Source of the DNA: Clostridia bacterium
Lineage (GTDB): Bacteria; Bacillota; Clostridia; Oscillospirales; CAG-272
DNA length: 64,000 nucleotides
Assembly (NCBI GenBank): GCA_017503105.1
Contig: JAFVTS010000008.1
Coordinates: forward strand, 1-64,000
Direction of reading: 5' to 3'
Shown: piece by piece, positions 53,420 to 63,215 of the stretch
Layout: each line of letters begins with the position of its first letter
Numbering within the stretch: the stretch's first letter is position 1
Program-made: the position numbers and the translations under genes
Notes under the pieces: generated by a model
Told to the model about the DNA's origin: nothing
Seen by the model: only the letters and a program-made list of their open reading frames with translations
Databases searched by the model: none

Positions 53420-53467
53420 ACAATAAGACGAAATTTCAAATAAGCAAGAAAAAAGTTGGATTTACCC

Positions 53468-53496
53468 TTGAAATTACTGAAAAAACTTGCTATAAT
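53468..53496 (+). promoter_or_regulatory. Promoter of hup
   Basis: TTGAAA (53468-53473), 17-bp spacer, TATAAT (53491-53496). Confidence 0.8.
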
Positions 53497-53532
53497 ACTG
53501 TTATAAAACTTTTTGAAAGGAAGTTAAAAGAC

Positions 53533-53805
53533 ATGACAAAAACAGATCTCGTAAACGTTATCGCAGCAGAAACAGAAGTAAAGAAGAAGGACGTTGAAGC
53601 CGTTGTAAACGCAGCTCTCGGTGCGATCGCAAACGCACTTAAGGAAGGCGACAAGGTTCAGCTCATCGGTTTCGGTACCTTTGAGGCAAAGACCACCGCG
53701 GCAAGAGAAGGCCGTAACCCCAGAACGGGTGAGACCATCAAGATCGCAGCTTGCAAGAAGCCCGCTTTCGCAGCTTCCAAGGCTCTTAAGGATCAGATCA
53801 ACTGA
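53533..53805 (+). CDS. hup: DNA-binding protein HU
   Basis: A 90-residue HU homodimer-type nucleoid protein: MTKTDLVNVIAAETE start, VQLIGFGTFEAK, the DNA-bending arm GRNPRTGETIKIAACKKPAF and the C-terminal helix. AAAGGAAG lies upstream of ATG 53533; an open extension to 53392 spans the promoter and is not coding. The rqcP gene follows after six bases, so the two are co-transcribed, as in related Clostridia. Confidence 0.97.
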   Translation: MTKTDLVNVIAAETEVKKKDVEAVVNAALGAIANALKEGDKVQLIGFGTFEAKTTAAREGRNPRTGETIKIAACKKPAFAASKALKDQIN

Positions 53806-53811
53806 TTTTAA

Positions 53812-54066
53812 ATGCGTCTTGACAAATATCTGAAGGTTTCAAGGCTCGTTAAGCGTCGCACCGTGGCAAACGAAGCTTGCGACAGCGCAAGAGTTACCGT
53901 CAACGGCAAGGCAGCCAAGGCCTCCTACGACGTTAAGATCGGTGATGAGATCACCATTGCGTTCGGTCAGAAGGCTGTTACGGTCCGAGTTCTTGAGATC
54001 AAGGAAACTACCAAAAAAGCAGAGGCCGTCGGTATGTACGAAGTTATATCGGAGTCCGATGCATAA
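53812..54066 (+). CDS. rqcP: S4-domain RNA-binding protein RqcP (YabO)
   Basis: An 84-residue single S4 domain (MRLDKYLKVSRLVKRRTVANEAC...GKAAKASYDVKIGDEI). RqcP works with RqcH on obstructed 50S subunits, helping add C-terminal alanine tails. It keeps the yabO position before yabP and yabQ. It lies six bases after hup, whose last codons supply its ribosome site at best weakly. A hairpin terminator separates it from yabP. Confidence 0.93.
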   Translation: MRLDKYLKVSRLVKRRTVANEACDSARVTVNGKAAKASYDVKIGDEITIAFGQKAVTVRVLEIKETTKKAEAVGMYEVISESDA

Positions 54067-54068
54067 AT

Positions 54069-54116
54069 AAAAAAAGAAGGCATATCTTTTATTATGGAGA
54101 TACGTCTTCTTTTTTA
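54069..54116 (+). terminator. Terminator between rqcP and yabP
   Basis: Stem AAAAAAGAAG/CTTCTTTTTT with an inner ATATCT/AGATAC helix and a U-run; probably bidirectional. Confidence 0.72.
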
Positions 54117-54136
54117 TTATATTTACGGAGGTTTTT

Positions 54137-54391
54137 ATGGATCTGCAAGAAACGAAGCGCGGCAAGGTCACGCTCACCGACAGAAAGACCTTGGTCATAG
54201 ACGGAGTTCAAAACGTACTTAATTTTGACGAAACTTACGCATCGGTATCAACTTCGCTCGGCGAGGTCGGAATAGAAGGGGAGGATCTTAAGATCGAGAA
54301 TCTTTCAAAAGAAAAAAACGAGGTCACGGTTTGCGGAAAAATATCGGCTTTTTATTATAAAGAAAAAATCTCCAAAAAGAAAAGAGGCTGA
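54137..54391 (+). CDS. yabP: Sporulation protein YabP
   Basis: An 84-residue YabP/YqfC-family protein: KVTLTDRKTLVIDGVQNVLNFDETYASVSTSLGEVGIEGEDLKIENL-type fold with short beta strands. Split into motifs, the key ones are DRKTLVIDGV, FDE and GEVGIEGEDL. In B. subtilis YabP is needed for spore coat and cortex formation under the mother-cell sigma factor. GGAGG is present. It is separated from yabQ by two bases, forming a small sporulation operon. Presence suggests the lineage sporulates, but late genes can persist in non-sporulators. Confidence 0.88.
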   Translation: MDLQETKRGKVTLTDRKTLVIDGVQNVLNFDETYASVSTSLGEVGIEGEDLKIENLSKEKNEVTVCGKISAFYYKEKISKKKRG

Positions 54392-54393
54392 AG

Positions 54394-54915
54394 GTGAAGT
54401 ACTTTTCGCTAGGTGAGCTTTTGCTTGCCGTACCGTCGGCGCTTTTGCTTGGCGTTTTGTTTTCCTTAGTTTATTCATTTATAATTTCTTTTTGCAAAGC
54501 AAGCGTGGAGCGCTCGGTTCTGATAAAGGAGAATATATTAAAAAAGATAAAATTTGGGCGAAAAGGCGAGGCAGAACGCAAAATATCTAAAGCCTCAAAG
54601 CTTGGTGCGTTCGTCGCTTGCCAATTCGTCAGCTTTCTTATCATAACGCTTTTTGCGGTCGTTTATACGGTATTCGTCTATATGGCGACGGACGGAATCT
54701 TCAGAATATATATACTCGTCCTCGTCGTCGCAGCCTTCTTTATGACGAAAAAGGCTGTAATGAGATGTTTCGATAAAATAAGCGTGTTCGTGACCTCGTT
54801 ATTCTTCGAGCTGTTGAATAAAGTGATAAATCTTTTTATTTCCGCGGCTCTATGCGTAAAAAAAGCAATAAACGCCGTTAAAAAGAGAAAAAAAGACCTA
54901 CATATTAAAAAATAA
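54394..54915 (+). CDS. yabQ: Spore cortex protein YabQ
   Basis: A 173-residue membrane protein with hydrophobic segments at about 7-34, 71-93 and 100-115 and a basic C-terminus (KKRKKDLHIKK). This matches YabQ, localised to the forespore outer membrane in B. subtilis and required for cortex formation. GTG start at 54394, immediately after yabP. divIC, which follows yabQ in Bacilli, is absent; the glycogen operon begins instead. Confidence 0.8.
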   Translation: MKYFSLGELLLAVPSALLLGVLFSLVYSFIISFCKASVERSVLIKENILKKIKFGRKGEAERKISKASKLGAFVACQFVSFLIITLFAVVYTVFVYMATDGIFRIYILVLVVAAFFMTKKAVMRCFDKISVFVTSLFFELLNKVINLFISAALCVKKAINAVKKRKKDLHIKK

Positions 54916-54948
54916 TTTTACAAATAAAGTAAGTCGCTTGTTTTTTTC

Positions 54949-54977
54949 TTGACAAAAGTTAAAAATAATGATAGAAT
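54949..54977 (+). promoter_or_regulatory. Promoter of the glycogen operon
   Basis: TTGACA (54949-54954), 17-bp spacer, TAGAAT (54972-54977), with a ~85-nt leader containing a TACCG/CGGTA hairpin. Confidence 0.78.
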
Positions 54978-55063
54978 ATTTATATAAAGTTTTTAACTTT
55001 CAAAAATTACCGAATTTCGACACGCGGTATGTGGTAAGATATAGATAAAAAAGGAGGACGAAT

Positions 55064-56956
55064 ATGAGTTCTGATAACTTCGCGAGCTTTTATTTTCATC
55101 AAGGAACTAATTTTGAATCCTACTTTTATCTTGGATGTAACCGCTACCAAAAGGGCTACGTATTCCGAGTATGGGCACCAAACGCAGACTCGGTCCTGCT
55201 CGTCGGAGATTTCACGGGTTGGGACTCGCCGCTCGGTCTTAGCAATAACTCATCCGACGGAGTTTGGGAGTTATATTACGAAACTGATGAGTCCTTGGAA
55301 AAGCAGGCGTATAAATTCATAATAGAAAAAAACGGAAAAAGATTCTACAAGGGCGACCCGTACGCAAGATTTTCAAGGGGTAAGGATGACGGCGCATCAC
55401 TCGTTTTTACCTCACTTGATTATAAATGGGGTGACGCCGCTTGGTTGAAAAACAGGAAAAGTATCCTCGGCGGCAGGCGCAAAAATTATCTTGGCGTTCC
55501 CGTCAACATTTACGAGCTCCATCTTGGCAGCTTTATGAGAAACGAGGACGGCAGTTATCTTTCCTACCGCGCCCTTTCGGATATACTCGTTCCGTATCTC
55601 AAATATATGGGATACACTCACGTTGAGCTCCTTCCCGTTATGGAGCATCCGTACGACGGCTCTTGGGGCTATCAGGTGTGCGCGTTTTACGCTCCCACCT
55701 CACGCTTTGGCGATCCCGACGATTTCAGATTTCTTATCGATTCTTTGCACAGAGCGGGAATAGGCGTTATCCTCGATTGGGTTCCCGCGCATTTTCCGAA
55801 GGACGCCTGGGGGCTATTTGAGTTCGACGGCACGCCGCTTTACGAATATCAGGGAAGTGACCGTATGGAGTCGGCGTCGTGGGGAACGCGCTTTTTCGAT
55901 CTCGGACGCGAGGAGATCCAAAGCTTTCTCATATCAAACGCACTCTATTATTTAAAGGAATTTCACGTTGACGGGCTGAGAGTAGACGCCGTCGCGTCTA
56001 TGATCTACCTCGATTACGACAAGGCCCCCGGGGAATGGGTGCCCAATACCGACGGAACGAACGAAAACAAGGAAGGAACCTCGTTTATTAAAAAGCTCAA
56101 CAAGGAGGTTTTCGCCCGTTTTCCCGACGTTCTGATGATAGCGGAGGAATCCGCAGCCTTCGGCGGGATCACGCGCCCCGTACACGAGGGCGGGCTCGGA
56201 TTTAATTTAAAATGGAATATGGGCTTCGCTAACGATTTCTACGATTACGTTTCGCTCGACCCCGTATTCAGAAAATACCATCACAAGGCACTCAATTTTC
56301 CCTTGATGTACGCATTTTCGGAGAACTACTGTTTACCTATCTCCCACGACGAGGTGGTACACGGCAAAAAATCGTTTATAGATAAAATGTTCGGCTCTTA
56401 TGAGGACAAGTTCGCCGAGGCGAGAGCGGCACTACTTCTTATAATGACTTATCCCGGGAAGAAGATGCTGTTTATGGGAACGGAGTTCGCACAGTTCCGC
56501 GAGTGGGATTTCGAAAATTCGCTCGAATGGTTTATGCTCGATTATCCGAAGCACCGCGCCTTCCGTGAATACGTCAGAGCTCTCAATAGCTTTTACCTGT
56601 CAAGACGTGAGCTCTGGAGCTACGATTTTTCGGGCGAGGGCTTTGAATGGATCTATCCCGACGAGGCGGAAAAGAACACCGTCGCCTATAAAAGAAAGGC
56701 AGGGAGGGACGAGCTCACGGTTATAGTCAATCTCTCGGGCTCGGAGCAGTATCTTAAAATCCCCATAAAGCAAAAGAGCGTCGGACTTGAGGTGCTTTTT
56801 GAGAGCAGCTCGGGAGCCTCGCAGGCGCTTTCGGTTTTCAGCGATAACGGTCAGAAGTATACGGAAATCAAGATAGACGCGTTTTCTGCAGCAATATTTA
56901 ATGAAATAAGCTTGACAAAAAATTATAAAATCAAGGAGAACGGTTATGTATTGTAA
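55064..56956 (+). CDS. glgB: 1,4-alpha-glucan branching enzyme
   Basis: A 630-residue GH13 branching enzyme that makes alpha-1,6 branches in glycogen. CBM48 covers about 30-115. The catalytic barrel shows D308 (GLRVDAVAS, nucleophile), E361 (IAEES, acid/base) and D429 (SHDEV, third acidic residue). A C-terminal beta domain follows. AGGAGG precedes ATG. First gene of the operon; its last codons hold the glgC ribosome site, and the genes overlap by 11 bases. Confidence 0.96.
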   Translation: MSSDNFASFYFHQGTNFESYFYLGCNRYQKGYVFRVWAPNADSVLLVGDFTGWDSPLGLSNNSSDGVWELYYETDESLEKQAYKFIIEKNGKRFYKGDPYARFSRGKDDGASLVFTSLDYKWGDAAWLKNRKSILGGRRKNYLGVPVNIYELHLGSFMRNEDGSYLSYRALSDILVPYLKYMGYTHVELLPVMEHPYDGSWGYQVCAFYAPTSRFGDPDDFRFLIDSLHRAGIGVILDWVPAHFPKDAWGLFEFDGTPLYEYQGSDRMESASWGTRFFDLGREEIQSFLISNALYYLKEFHVDGLRVDAVASMIYLDYDKAPGEWVPNTDGTNENKEGTSFIKKLNKEVFARFPDVLMIAEESAAFGGITRPVHEGGLGFNLKWNMGFANDFYDYVSLDPVFRKYHHKALNFPLMYAFSENYCLPISHDEVVHGKKSFIDKMFGSYEDKFAEARAALLLIMTYPGKKMLFMGTEFAQFREWDFENSLEWFMLDYPKHRAFREYVRALNSFYLSRRELWSYDFSGEGFEWIYPDEAEKNTVAYKRKAGRDELTVIVNLSGSEQYLKIPIKQKSVGLEVLFESSSGASQALSVFSDNGQKYTEIKIDAFSAAIFNEISLTKNYKIKENGYVL

Positions 56957-58109
56957 AAAAGAATGCATCGCAATGCTGTTAGCGGGAGGGCAGGGCTCAC
57001 GTCTTTACGATCTTACAAAGCAGACCGCAAAGCCTGCCGTTACGTTTGGAGGAAAATATAAGATAATCGACTTCCCGCTTTCCAACTGCATAAACTCGGG
57101 TATCGATACCGTCGGAGTTCTTACGCAGTATCAGCCCCTCGCTCTCAACGAGTACATCGGAAACGGAGCCCCTTGGGATCTTGACAGGCAAAGAGGAGGG
57201 CTTTCGGTGCTTCCGCCGTACAAGGGCTACAAAAATTCCGATTGGTACAAAGGCACCGCCAACGCGATATATCAGAACATAACCTTTATAAAGCAGTTCA
57301 ATCCCGATTACGTTCTCATCCTCTCGGGTGACCACATTTACAGAATGGATTATTCGAAGATGCTCGCTCAGCATAAAGCTACGGGCGCCGCTTGCACCGT
57401 TGCGACGATAACCGTTCCGATGGAGGAGGCAAGCAGATTCGGTATATGCAACACGAATAAGGATAATTCTATATATGAGTTTGAAGAGAAGCCGAAGGTG
57501 CCGAAAAACAATCAGGCGTCTATGGGAATTTACATCTTCACCACGAAAACTCTTATAGAATATCTTGAGATAGACGAGGCGGATGAAACGAGTGAGAACG
57601 ATTTCGGAAAGAACGTTATTCCCAATCTCCTGAGAAACGGCGAAAAGCTTTACGCTTACAACTTCGAGGGGTATTGGAAGGACGTCGGAACGATCTCATC
57701 GCTTTGGGAATCCAATATGGACCTTATCGGTAACGACCCCAAGCTTAACATATCCGACAGAAACTTCCGTATCTTTTCGAGAAATATGGCAAGAGCGCCG
57801 CAGTTCGTCGGAGCACACGCCGTCATCAAGGACTCTCTCGTATCCGAAGGGTGCAAGATCTACGGACGGGTCGAGCGCTCGGTGCTCTCGGGCGGAGTCG
57901 TAATCGAAGAAGGCGCCACGGTCAAGGACTCCATAATTATGGAAGACGTGGTAATTAAGAAAGACGCCTGCGTATTTTCTTCTATAATCGACTCGGATTC
58001 CGTTATCAAGGAAGGTATCACCGTCGGAGAAGAAAACGCGGACAAAAACAACATCACGGTAATAGCAAAAAGTACTACCGTCGATAAAAACGCCGCATCG
58101 GCGAATTAA
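56946..58109 (+). CDS. glgC: Glucose-1-phosphate adenylyltransferase, catalytic subunit
   Basis: A 387-residue ADP-glucose pyrophosphorylase making ADP-glucose, the glycogen precursor. Key motifs: [14 protein letters not shown] (nucleotide loop), [37 protein letters not shown] (metal Asp) and FEEKPK. A left-handed beta-helix with hexapeptide repeats forms the C-terminus ([26 protein letters not shown] repeats). It overlaps glgB and is followed after 14 bases by glgD, its expected regulatory partner. Confidence 0.96.
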   Translation: MYCKKECIAMLLAGGQGSRLYDLTKQTAKPAVTFGGKYKIIDFPLSNCINSGIDTVGVLTQYQPLALNEYIGNGAPWDLDRQRGGLSVLPPYKGYKNSDWYKGTANAIYQNITFIKQFNPDYVLILSGDHIYRMDYSKMLAQHKATGAACTVATITVPMEEASRFGICNTNKDNSIYEFEEKPKVPKNNQASMGIYIFTTKTLIEYLEIDEADETSENDFGKNVIPNLLRNGEKLYAYNFEGYWKDVGTISSLWESNMDLIGNDPKLNISDRNFRIFSRNMARAPQFVGAHAVIKDSLVSEGCKIYGRVERSVLSGGVVIEEGATVKDSIIMEDVVIKKDACVFSSIIDSDSVIKEGITVGEENADKNNITVIAKSTTVDKNAASAN

Positions 58110-58123
58110 CGGAGGAGGGAATT

Positions 58124-59254
58124 ATGGCTATCAGCGCAGCAGGAATTATTTTTTCAAGTCTTAACGACAACACCTTATCAAGGCTTACAGGGGACAGAAC
58201 GGTTGCGGCAATTCCCTTTGCCTGCAGATACAGACTCGTTGACTTCTGTCTTTCCAATCTCGTAAACGCGGATATTTCAAATATCAACATAGTCGCAAAT
58301 TATAATTACAGATCTCTTATCGACCACATCGGAAGCGGTAAAGACTGGGATCTGGCGAGAAGAGAGAGCAGCGTAAACGTGATCTCCCCCTTCAGCACCG
58401 CGACTACCGCTTCGGCAAAAATGTTCTCCTCTCATATGGAGGCGCTTTGCGCGATGAAGCAGTATATCAACGAGATAAAAGAGGACTTCGTCGTGCTTAT
58501 GGACTCCGATAACGTCCTCAACATCGACATCGCCGACGTCATAGCACAGCACCAAAAAACGGGTGCAGAGATCACGATAGTAACGCAAAAGGCTCCCTCC
58601 GACTATTCCGCCAAGCGCCCGAGAATGATGCTCTCAAGCGTTGCGGGCAAAATAACCGATATATCTCTTTCGTCTTCCTATAACGAAAAGAATCCCGAGC
58701 TTTCGCTTTATATTTTCGTTATGGCTACGACTTATCTCAAAAGACTGATAGAGGAATCGGAGGGGTACAACCTCAACAGCCTCACGGCTATTCTTTTAAA
58801 GAATTGCAAGAGAGCCAATTACAGAACGTATAACTATACGGGATTCGTTGCTCCCGTGTCAAGCTTCCTCGATTATTACAGATGTTCTATGCAGCTTCTC
58901 GAAGACCCCAAGGCGCGCGAGTCGCTTCTTTGGAAAAAGGAATCACCGATATTCACGAGAGTCCATAACTCCGCTCCCACAACGTATAAAGAGGGCGCCG
59001 TTACGGAAAATTCGATGCTCGCGGACGAATGCAATATAGAAGGTACCGTTATAAATTCCGTTCTCTTCAGAGGCGTAACGGTCGCTAAGGGCGCGGTAGT
59101 TAAAAATTCCATACTCTTCCACGGCACTTACGTCGGCAAGAACGCCACGCTCAACTGCATAGTCACCGATAAGGACGTCCACGTAAGCGACGGGGTTAAC
59201 CTCTCGGGAAATCACAATATGCCATTCTACGTGCAGAAGTGCAGAAAGATTTGA
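58124..59254 (+). CDS. glgD: ADP-glucose pyrophosphorylase regulatory subunit GlgD
   Basis: A 376-residue paralogue of GlgC. The nucleotide loop is degenerate (GIIFSSLNDNTLSRLT instead of LAGGxGxRL) and the metal-site region reads LMDSDNVLN in place of SGDH, so it is probably non-catalytic. The C-terminal beta-helix is kept. In Firmicutes GlgD joins GlgC in a heterotetramer and raises its activity. GGAGGAGGG lies upstream. Confidence 0.94.
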   Translation: MAISAAGIIFSSLNDNTLSRLTGDRTVAAIPFACRYRLVDFCLSNLVNADISNINIVANYNYRSLIDHIGSGKDWDLARRESSVNVISPFSTATTASAKMFSSHMEALCAMKQYINEIKEDFVVLMDSDNVLNIDIADVIAQHQKTGAEITIVTQKAPSDYSAKRPRMMLSSVAGKITDISLSSSYNEKNPELSLYIFVMATTYLKRLIEESEGYNLNSLTAILLKNCKRANYRTYNYTGFVAPVSSFLDYYRCSMQLLEDPKARESLLWKKESPIFTRVHNSAPTTYKEGAVTENSMLADECNIEGTVINSVLFRGVTVAKGAVVKNSILFHGTYVGKNATLNCIVTDKDVHVSDGVNLSGNHNMPFYVQKCRKI

Positions 59255-59273
59255 TGAAAACGGAGCTTATTAA

Positions 59274-60701
59274 ATGAAAATACTTTATGTAACGAGTGAA
59301 GCTAATCCTTTTGCCGCAAGCGGTGGACTCGGTGACGTGCTCGGAGCTCTGCCGCCCGCTATTCAAGAAAGCGGACGCGCCGAGGCTGAGGTCATTATGC
59401 CGCTTTACGCTTCGATGAAGGAAGAACATCGAACGGCGCTTGAAAAGGTAGCTGACATCACCTTCCGTCTTTCGTGGAGAAACACGGGTGCTTCGGTCTA
59501 TAAGACCGACCGTTCGGGTGTCACGTATTACTTTATTGAGAATCATTATTATTTTGACAGAGAGCGCCTTTACGGCGAGTACGACGATGCGGAGCGCTTT
59601 GCGTTCTTCTCGCTCGCGGTGATCGAATTTATAAGGCAATCGGGAAAAGTTCCCGACGTCCTTCACGCCAACGATTGGCAAACGGCACTGACCGTCATTT
59701 ATTTAAAGACCGTATACGCAAGCGACGTCAGCCTTTCTTCTGTAAAAACCGTTTATACCATCCACAACATCGAATATCAGGGAAAATACGACCCTTACAT
59801 TCTCGGGGACGTTTTCGCGCTTGACGGCAAGTATTCTTCCATCGTTGAATACGACGGGTGTATAAATTTGACGAAGGGCGCGCTTACGGTTTCCGATTTC
59901 GTAACGACCGTCAGCCCGAATTACGCGTACGAGCTTCGTCACGAGTTCTTCGCCTTCGGACTTTCACGAGTCATAGAAAGCATATCGGGCAAGCTCGCAG
60001 GCGTTATAAACGGAATCGACTACTCGTATTTCTCACCGAGCGTGGGTAGCGAGATTTTCAAAAACTATACTCAAAGAACGAGAAAATCGGGAAAGGCGGC
60101 AAATAAAGCCGCGCTCCAACACGCACTCGCTCTCCCCGAGGTGCAAGGCGTGCCGCTCATCGTTATGATAACGCGCCTTGCGGCAGGTAAGGGGATCGAC
60201 CTCGTTCTCCGCGTGATAGACGAGCTTCTTTCAGACGACGTTCAATTCGTCATACTCGGAACGGGAGAAGCAAAGTACGAGGAAGCCTTCAAGGCGATAG
60301 AGGCGCGTTATCCCGATAAGATGCGCGCGCTCATAAAATTTGACAGAGCTCTGTCGAAGAAAATGTACGCGGCGGCGGATATTTTCCTTATGCCGTCAAA
60401 GAGCGAGCCCTGCGGACTTGCTCAGATGATAGCGTGCTCGTACGGAACCGTTCCCGTAGTCCGCGCCGTCGGAGGTCTTTACGACTCCATAATTCCTTAT
60501 GACGAAGAAAACTCCAACGGCTTCAGATTCGACAACTACAACGCGCACGAAATGCTCTTTGCGATAAAACGCGCGACAGAGCTTTACAAAGACCCAAAAG
60601 AGTGGCAGGCTCTTACGGCTCGAGCTATGGCTTCGGATTTCACCTGGGCTCGTTCTGCCGAAAAATATCTGGCGATTTACGAAAATTTACTGAATTGGTA
60701 G
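59274..60701 (+). CDS. glgA: Glycogen synthase (GT5)
   Basis: A 475-residue ADP-glucose-dependent glycogen synthase with two Rossmann domains. The N-terminal loop reads FAASGGLGDVLGALP; the lysine of the E. coli KTGGL motif is replaced by alanine. Other motifs are normal: HANDWQTAL, NGIDYSYFSP, TRLAAGKGIDL, and the C-terminal SKSEPCGLAQMIACSYGTVPVV acceptor/donor block with the conserved Glu. The ASGG form is, from memory, common among Ruminococcaceae-like GlgA. It lies 19 bases after glgD. Confidence 0.95.
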   Translation: MKILYVTSEANPFAASGGLGDVLGALPPAIQESGRAEAEVIMPLYASMKEEHRTALEKVADITFRLSWRNTGASVYKTDRSGVTYYFIENHYYFDRERLYGEYDDAERFAFFSLAVIEFIRQSGKVPDVLHANDWQTALTVIYLKTVYASDVSLSSVKTVYTIHNIEYQGKYDPYILGDVFALDGKYSSIVEYDGCINLTKGALTVSDFVTTVSPNYAYELRHEFFAFGLSRVIESISGKLAGVINGIDYSYFSPSVGSEIFKNYTQRTRKSGKAANKAALQHALALPEVQGVPLIVMITRLAAGKGIDLVLRVIDELLSDDVQFVILGTGEAKYEEAFKAIEARYPDKMRALIKFDRALSKKMYAAADIFLMPSKSEPCGLAQMIACSYGTVPVVRAVGGLYDSIIPYDEENSNGFRFDNYNAHEMLFAIKRATELYKDPKEWQALTARAMASDFTWARSAEKYLAIYENLLNW

Positions 60702-60717
60702 GAAATATAAACTAAGT

Positions 60718-63192
60718 ATGCAAAACAAAGCGAATTCTAATCCCAAAACCGGAGAAAAAGAAAAAATATCAAAGCAGGAGCTTCGCGAAAGAATAGAAGC
60801 AAAGCTTATAACGAAGGGCGTAACAGAGCCTAAGGACGCAAGCACCGAGCAAATATATCAGGCTACGGTTCAAGCCATAAAGGACATAATGCTTGAATAC
60901 CGCTATGATTTCAAGAAGCGCATAAAAGCCAAGGATTCCAAGAAGGTATTCTATCTTTGTATGGAATTTCTTGTCGGACGCGCACTCAAAAACGACGCCA
61001 TAAATCTCGGCATATATAACGAGCTTTGCGAGGTCCTCTCAGAATTCGGAACGAGCTTTGACAGTGTATACGCTTGTGAGGTCGACCCCGGACTTGGAAA
61101 CGGCGGTCTTGGCAGACTTGCTGCGTGCTTTATGGATTCTCTCACAGCGCTCGACTATGCCGCAACGGGATATTCCTTGCTTTACGAAAACGGTCTTTTC
61201 AAGCAGAGGATAGTGGACGGTGAGCAGATAGAGCTTCCCGACGAATGGCTCGGAGCGGGCGGAGTATGGCTCGTTCCTCATCCCGAGAGAAGCGTTTCCG
61301 TCCGTCTTGGCGGAAAAATCGAAGAGAAGTGGGAAAGCGGCAGACTGGCTATACAAAACTATGAGTTTGACGAAGTAAAAGCTATCCCTTACGACCTTCT
61401 CATTCCGGGAACCGCCACGAACGCCGTCAATAAGATAACGCTTTGGAGAGCAAGGCGCGCATACAGCTCCGCTCCGACGGGATATACCACTCAAAGCTCT
61501 TACGTCCAAAGCCTCAACTCGACAAATTCCGCCGAAGCTATCACCAAGCAGCTTTATCCGCCGGATAATCACGACGAGGGCAAGCTTTTAAGACTTACTC
61601 AGCAATATTTCCTCGTTTCGGCTTCGCTGCAAAATATCATAAGCGATTATTTCGCCGAGCACGGCTCTCTTGCGGATTTTGAGAACAAGGTTTCTATCCA
61701 TATCAACGACACTCATCCCGCACTCTGTATCCCCGAGCTTATGCGCATTCTGATGGACGTGTATTCTTATTCGTGGGACGACGCGTGGGCCATCGTTGTC
61801 AAGACCGTGACCTACACCAACCACACAGTCTTGCCCGAGGCGCTTGAATGCTGGAGAGTAGACCTCTTCTCGATGAAGCTGCCGAGGATTTATATGATAG
61901 TTTCCGAGATCAACAAGCGCTTTACCGCGGATCTTTGGAATCTTTACCCGGGCGATTGGGACAGGATCTCGAGAATGTCGATCATCGCGTATAATCAGAT
62001 CAGAATGGCAAATCTCTCCATCGTCGGCTCCAACAAGGTAAACGGCGTTTCAAAGCTCCACAGCGATATATTGAAAAGATCGGTATTCCACGATTTCTAT
62101 AAAATGACGCCTTGGAAATTCACGAACGTAACGAACGGAGTAGTGCACAGACGTTGGCTCAATAACGCAAATCCGCGCCTCGCCTCGCTTCTTGACGAGT
62201 TGATCGGCAAGGATTTCAGAGAAGACGCCTCGGAGCTTATAAAGCTTGACAAGTTCAAGGACGACACCTCCGTCCTCGAAAGAATAGCGGACATCAAGCA
62301 TTTCAACAAAGAGACCTTTGCTTATTACGCGTACTCTAAAACGGGAAGAAGAATAGATTCGGAATCCATCTTCGACGTTCAGATCAAGAGAATGCACGAA
62401 TATAAGCGCCAGCTTCTGAACGTGCTGAAGATAATCGCTCTTTATAATGAGCTGACGGAAAATCCGAACGCCGATATCCCGCCGCAGACCTTCATCTTCG
62501 GATGTAAGGCGGCACCCGGGTACGCTATGGCAAAAAAGATAATCAAGCTCATCTGGTTCCTCTCCGAGGAGCTTGAGCGCAATCCGTTGACGCGCGACAG
62601 ACTCAAGGTGGTCTTTATGGAGGAGTACAACGTCTCCTTGGCAGAGGTCCTTATCCCTTCGGCAGATATTTCCGAGCAAATATCTCTTGCGGGTAAGGAA
62701 GCGAGCGGAACGGGCTGTATGAAGCTTATGATGAACGGTGCTGTAACGATGGGTACGCTCGACGGAGCGAACGTAGAGATACTCGAAGCCGCAGGACGCG
62801 ATAATATGTACATCTTCGGTCTTAACACGGGCGAGGTAGACGAGCTCTGGAGAAACGGTTACGTCGCGAGAAATTATTATCTCGGCTCTGAAAAGCTTCG
62901 CGCGGTAGTTGACAGACTCTACCGTCCTATCGCGGGTCAGGATTTCTCTCACATTGCAGAATATCTTGTAAACTGCGCTTATTCCGTGGCAGACCCGTTT
63001 ATGTGCCTTGCAGACTTTGATTCTTATACCAACGTTTACAGGTGCGCGATGAATGACCACGCCGACCGTATGAAGTGGGCGAGAATGTCGCTCATCAACA
63101 CCGCCGCGTCGGGAGTATTCGCCTCCGATAACAGCATACGAAATTACGCGGAGAACATCTGGCACACAGAGCCCGTAAACAAACTAAAATAA
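60718..63192 (+). CDS. glgP: Glycogen/maltodextrin phosphorylase
   Basis: An 824-residue GT35 phosphorylase releasing glucose-1-phosphate from glycogen ends. Motifs: NGGLGRLAACFMDSLA-type glycine loop (DPGLGNGGLGRLAACF), INDTHPAL, YTNHTVLPEAL, the RMHEYKRQLLN segment and EASGTGCMKLMMNG holding the PLP lysine (cysteine replaces the usual Asn). Length is typical. Synthesis and breakdown genes share one operon, so flux is probably set at the protein level. Confidence 0.96.
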   Translation: MQNKANSNPKTGEKEKISKQELRERIEAKLITKGVTEPKDASTEQIYQATVQAIKDIMLEYRYDFKKRIKAKDSKKVFYLCMEFLVGRALKNDAINLGIYNELCEVLSEFGTSFDSVYACEVDPGLGNGGLGRLAACFMDSLTALDYAATGYSLLYENGLFKQRIVDGEQIELPDEWLGAGGVWLVPHPERSVSVRLGGKIEEKWESGRLAIQNYEFDEVKAIPYDLLIPGTATNAVNKITLWRARRAYSSAPTGYTTQSSYVQSLNSTNSAEAITKQLYPPDNHDEGKLLRLTQQYFLVSASLQNIISDYFAEHGSLADFENKVSIHINDTHPALCIPELMRILMDVYSYSWDDAWAIVVKTVTYTNHTVLPEALECWRVDLFSMKLPRIYMIVSEINKRFTADLWNLYPGDWDRISRMSIIAYNQIRMANLSIVGSNKVNGVSKLHSDILKRSVFHDFYKMTPWKFTNVTNGVVHRRWLNNANPRLASLLDELIGKDFREDASELIKLDKFKDDTSVLERIADIKHFNKETFAYYAYSKTGRRIDSESIFDVQIKRMHEYKRQLLNVLKIIALYNELTENPNADIPPQTFIFGCKAAPGYAMAKKIIKLIWFLSEELERNPLTRDRLKVVFMEEYNVSLAEVLIPSADISEQISLAGKEASGTGCMKLMMNGAVTMGTLDGANVEILEAAGRDNMYIFGLNTGEVDELWRNGYVARNYYLGSEKLRAVVDRLYRPIAGQDFSHIAEYLVNCAYSVADPFMCLADFDSYTNVYRCAMNDHADRMKWARMSLINTAASGVFASDNSIRNYAENIWHTEPVNKLK

Positions 63193-63215
63193 TATTCCAT
63201 TTCCGTGAGGACGAA

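Noticed and set aside
53392..53532. In-frame upstream extension of HU
   Set aside because: It covers the -35/-10 promoter and lacks similarity to HU, which starts at MTKTDL.
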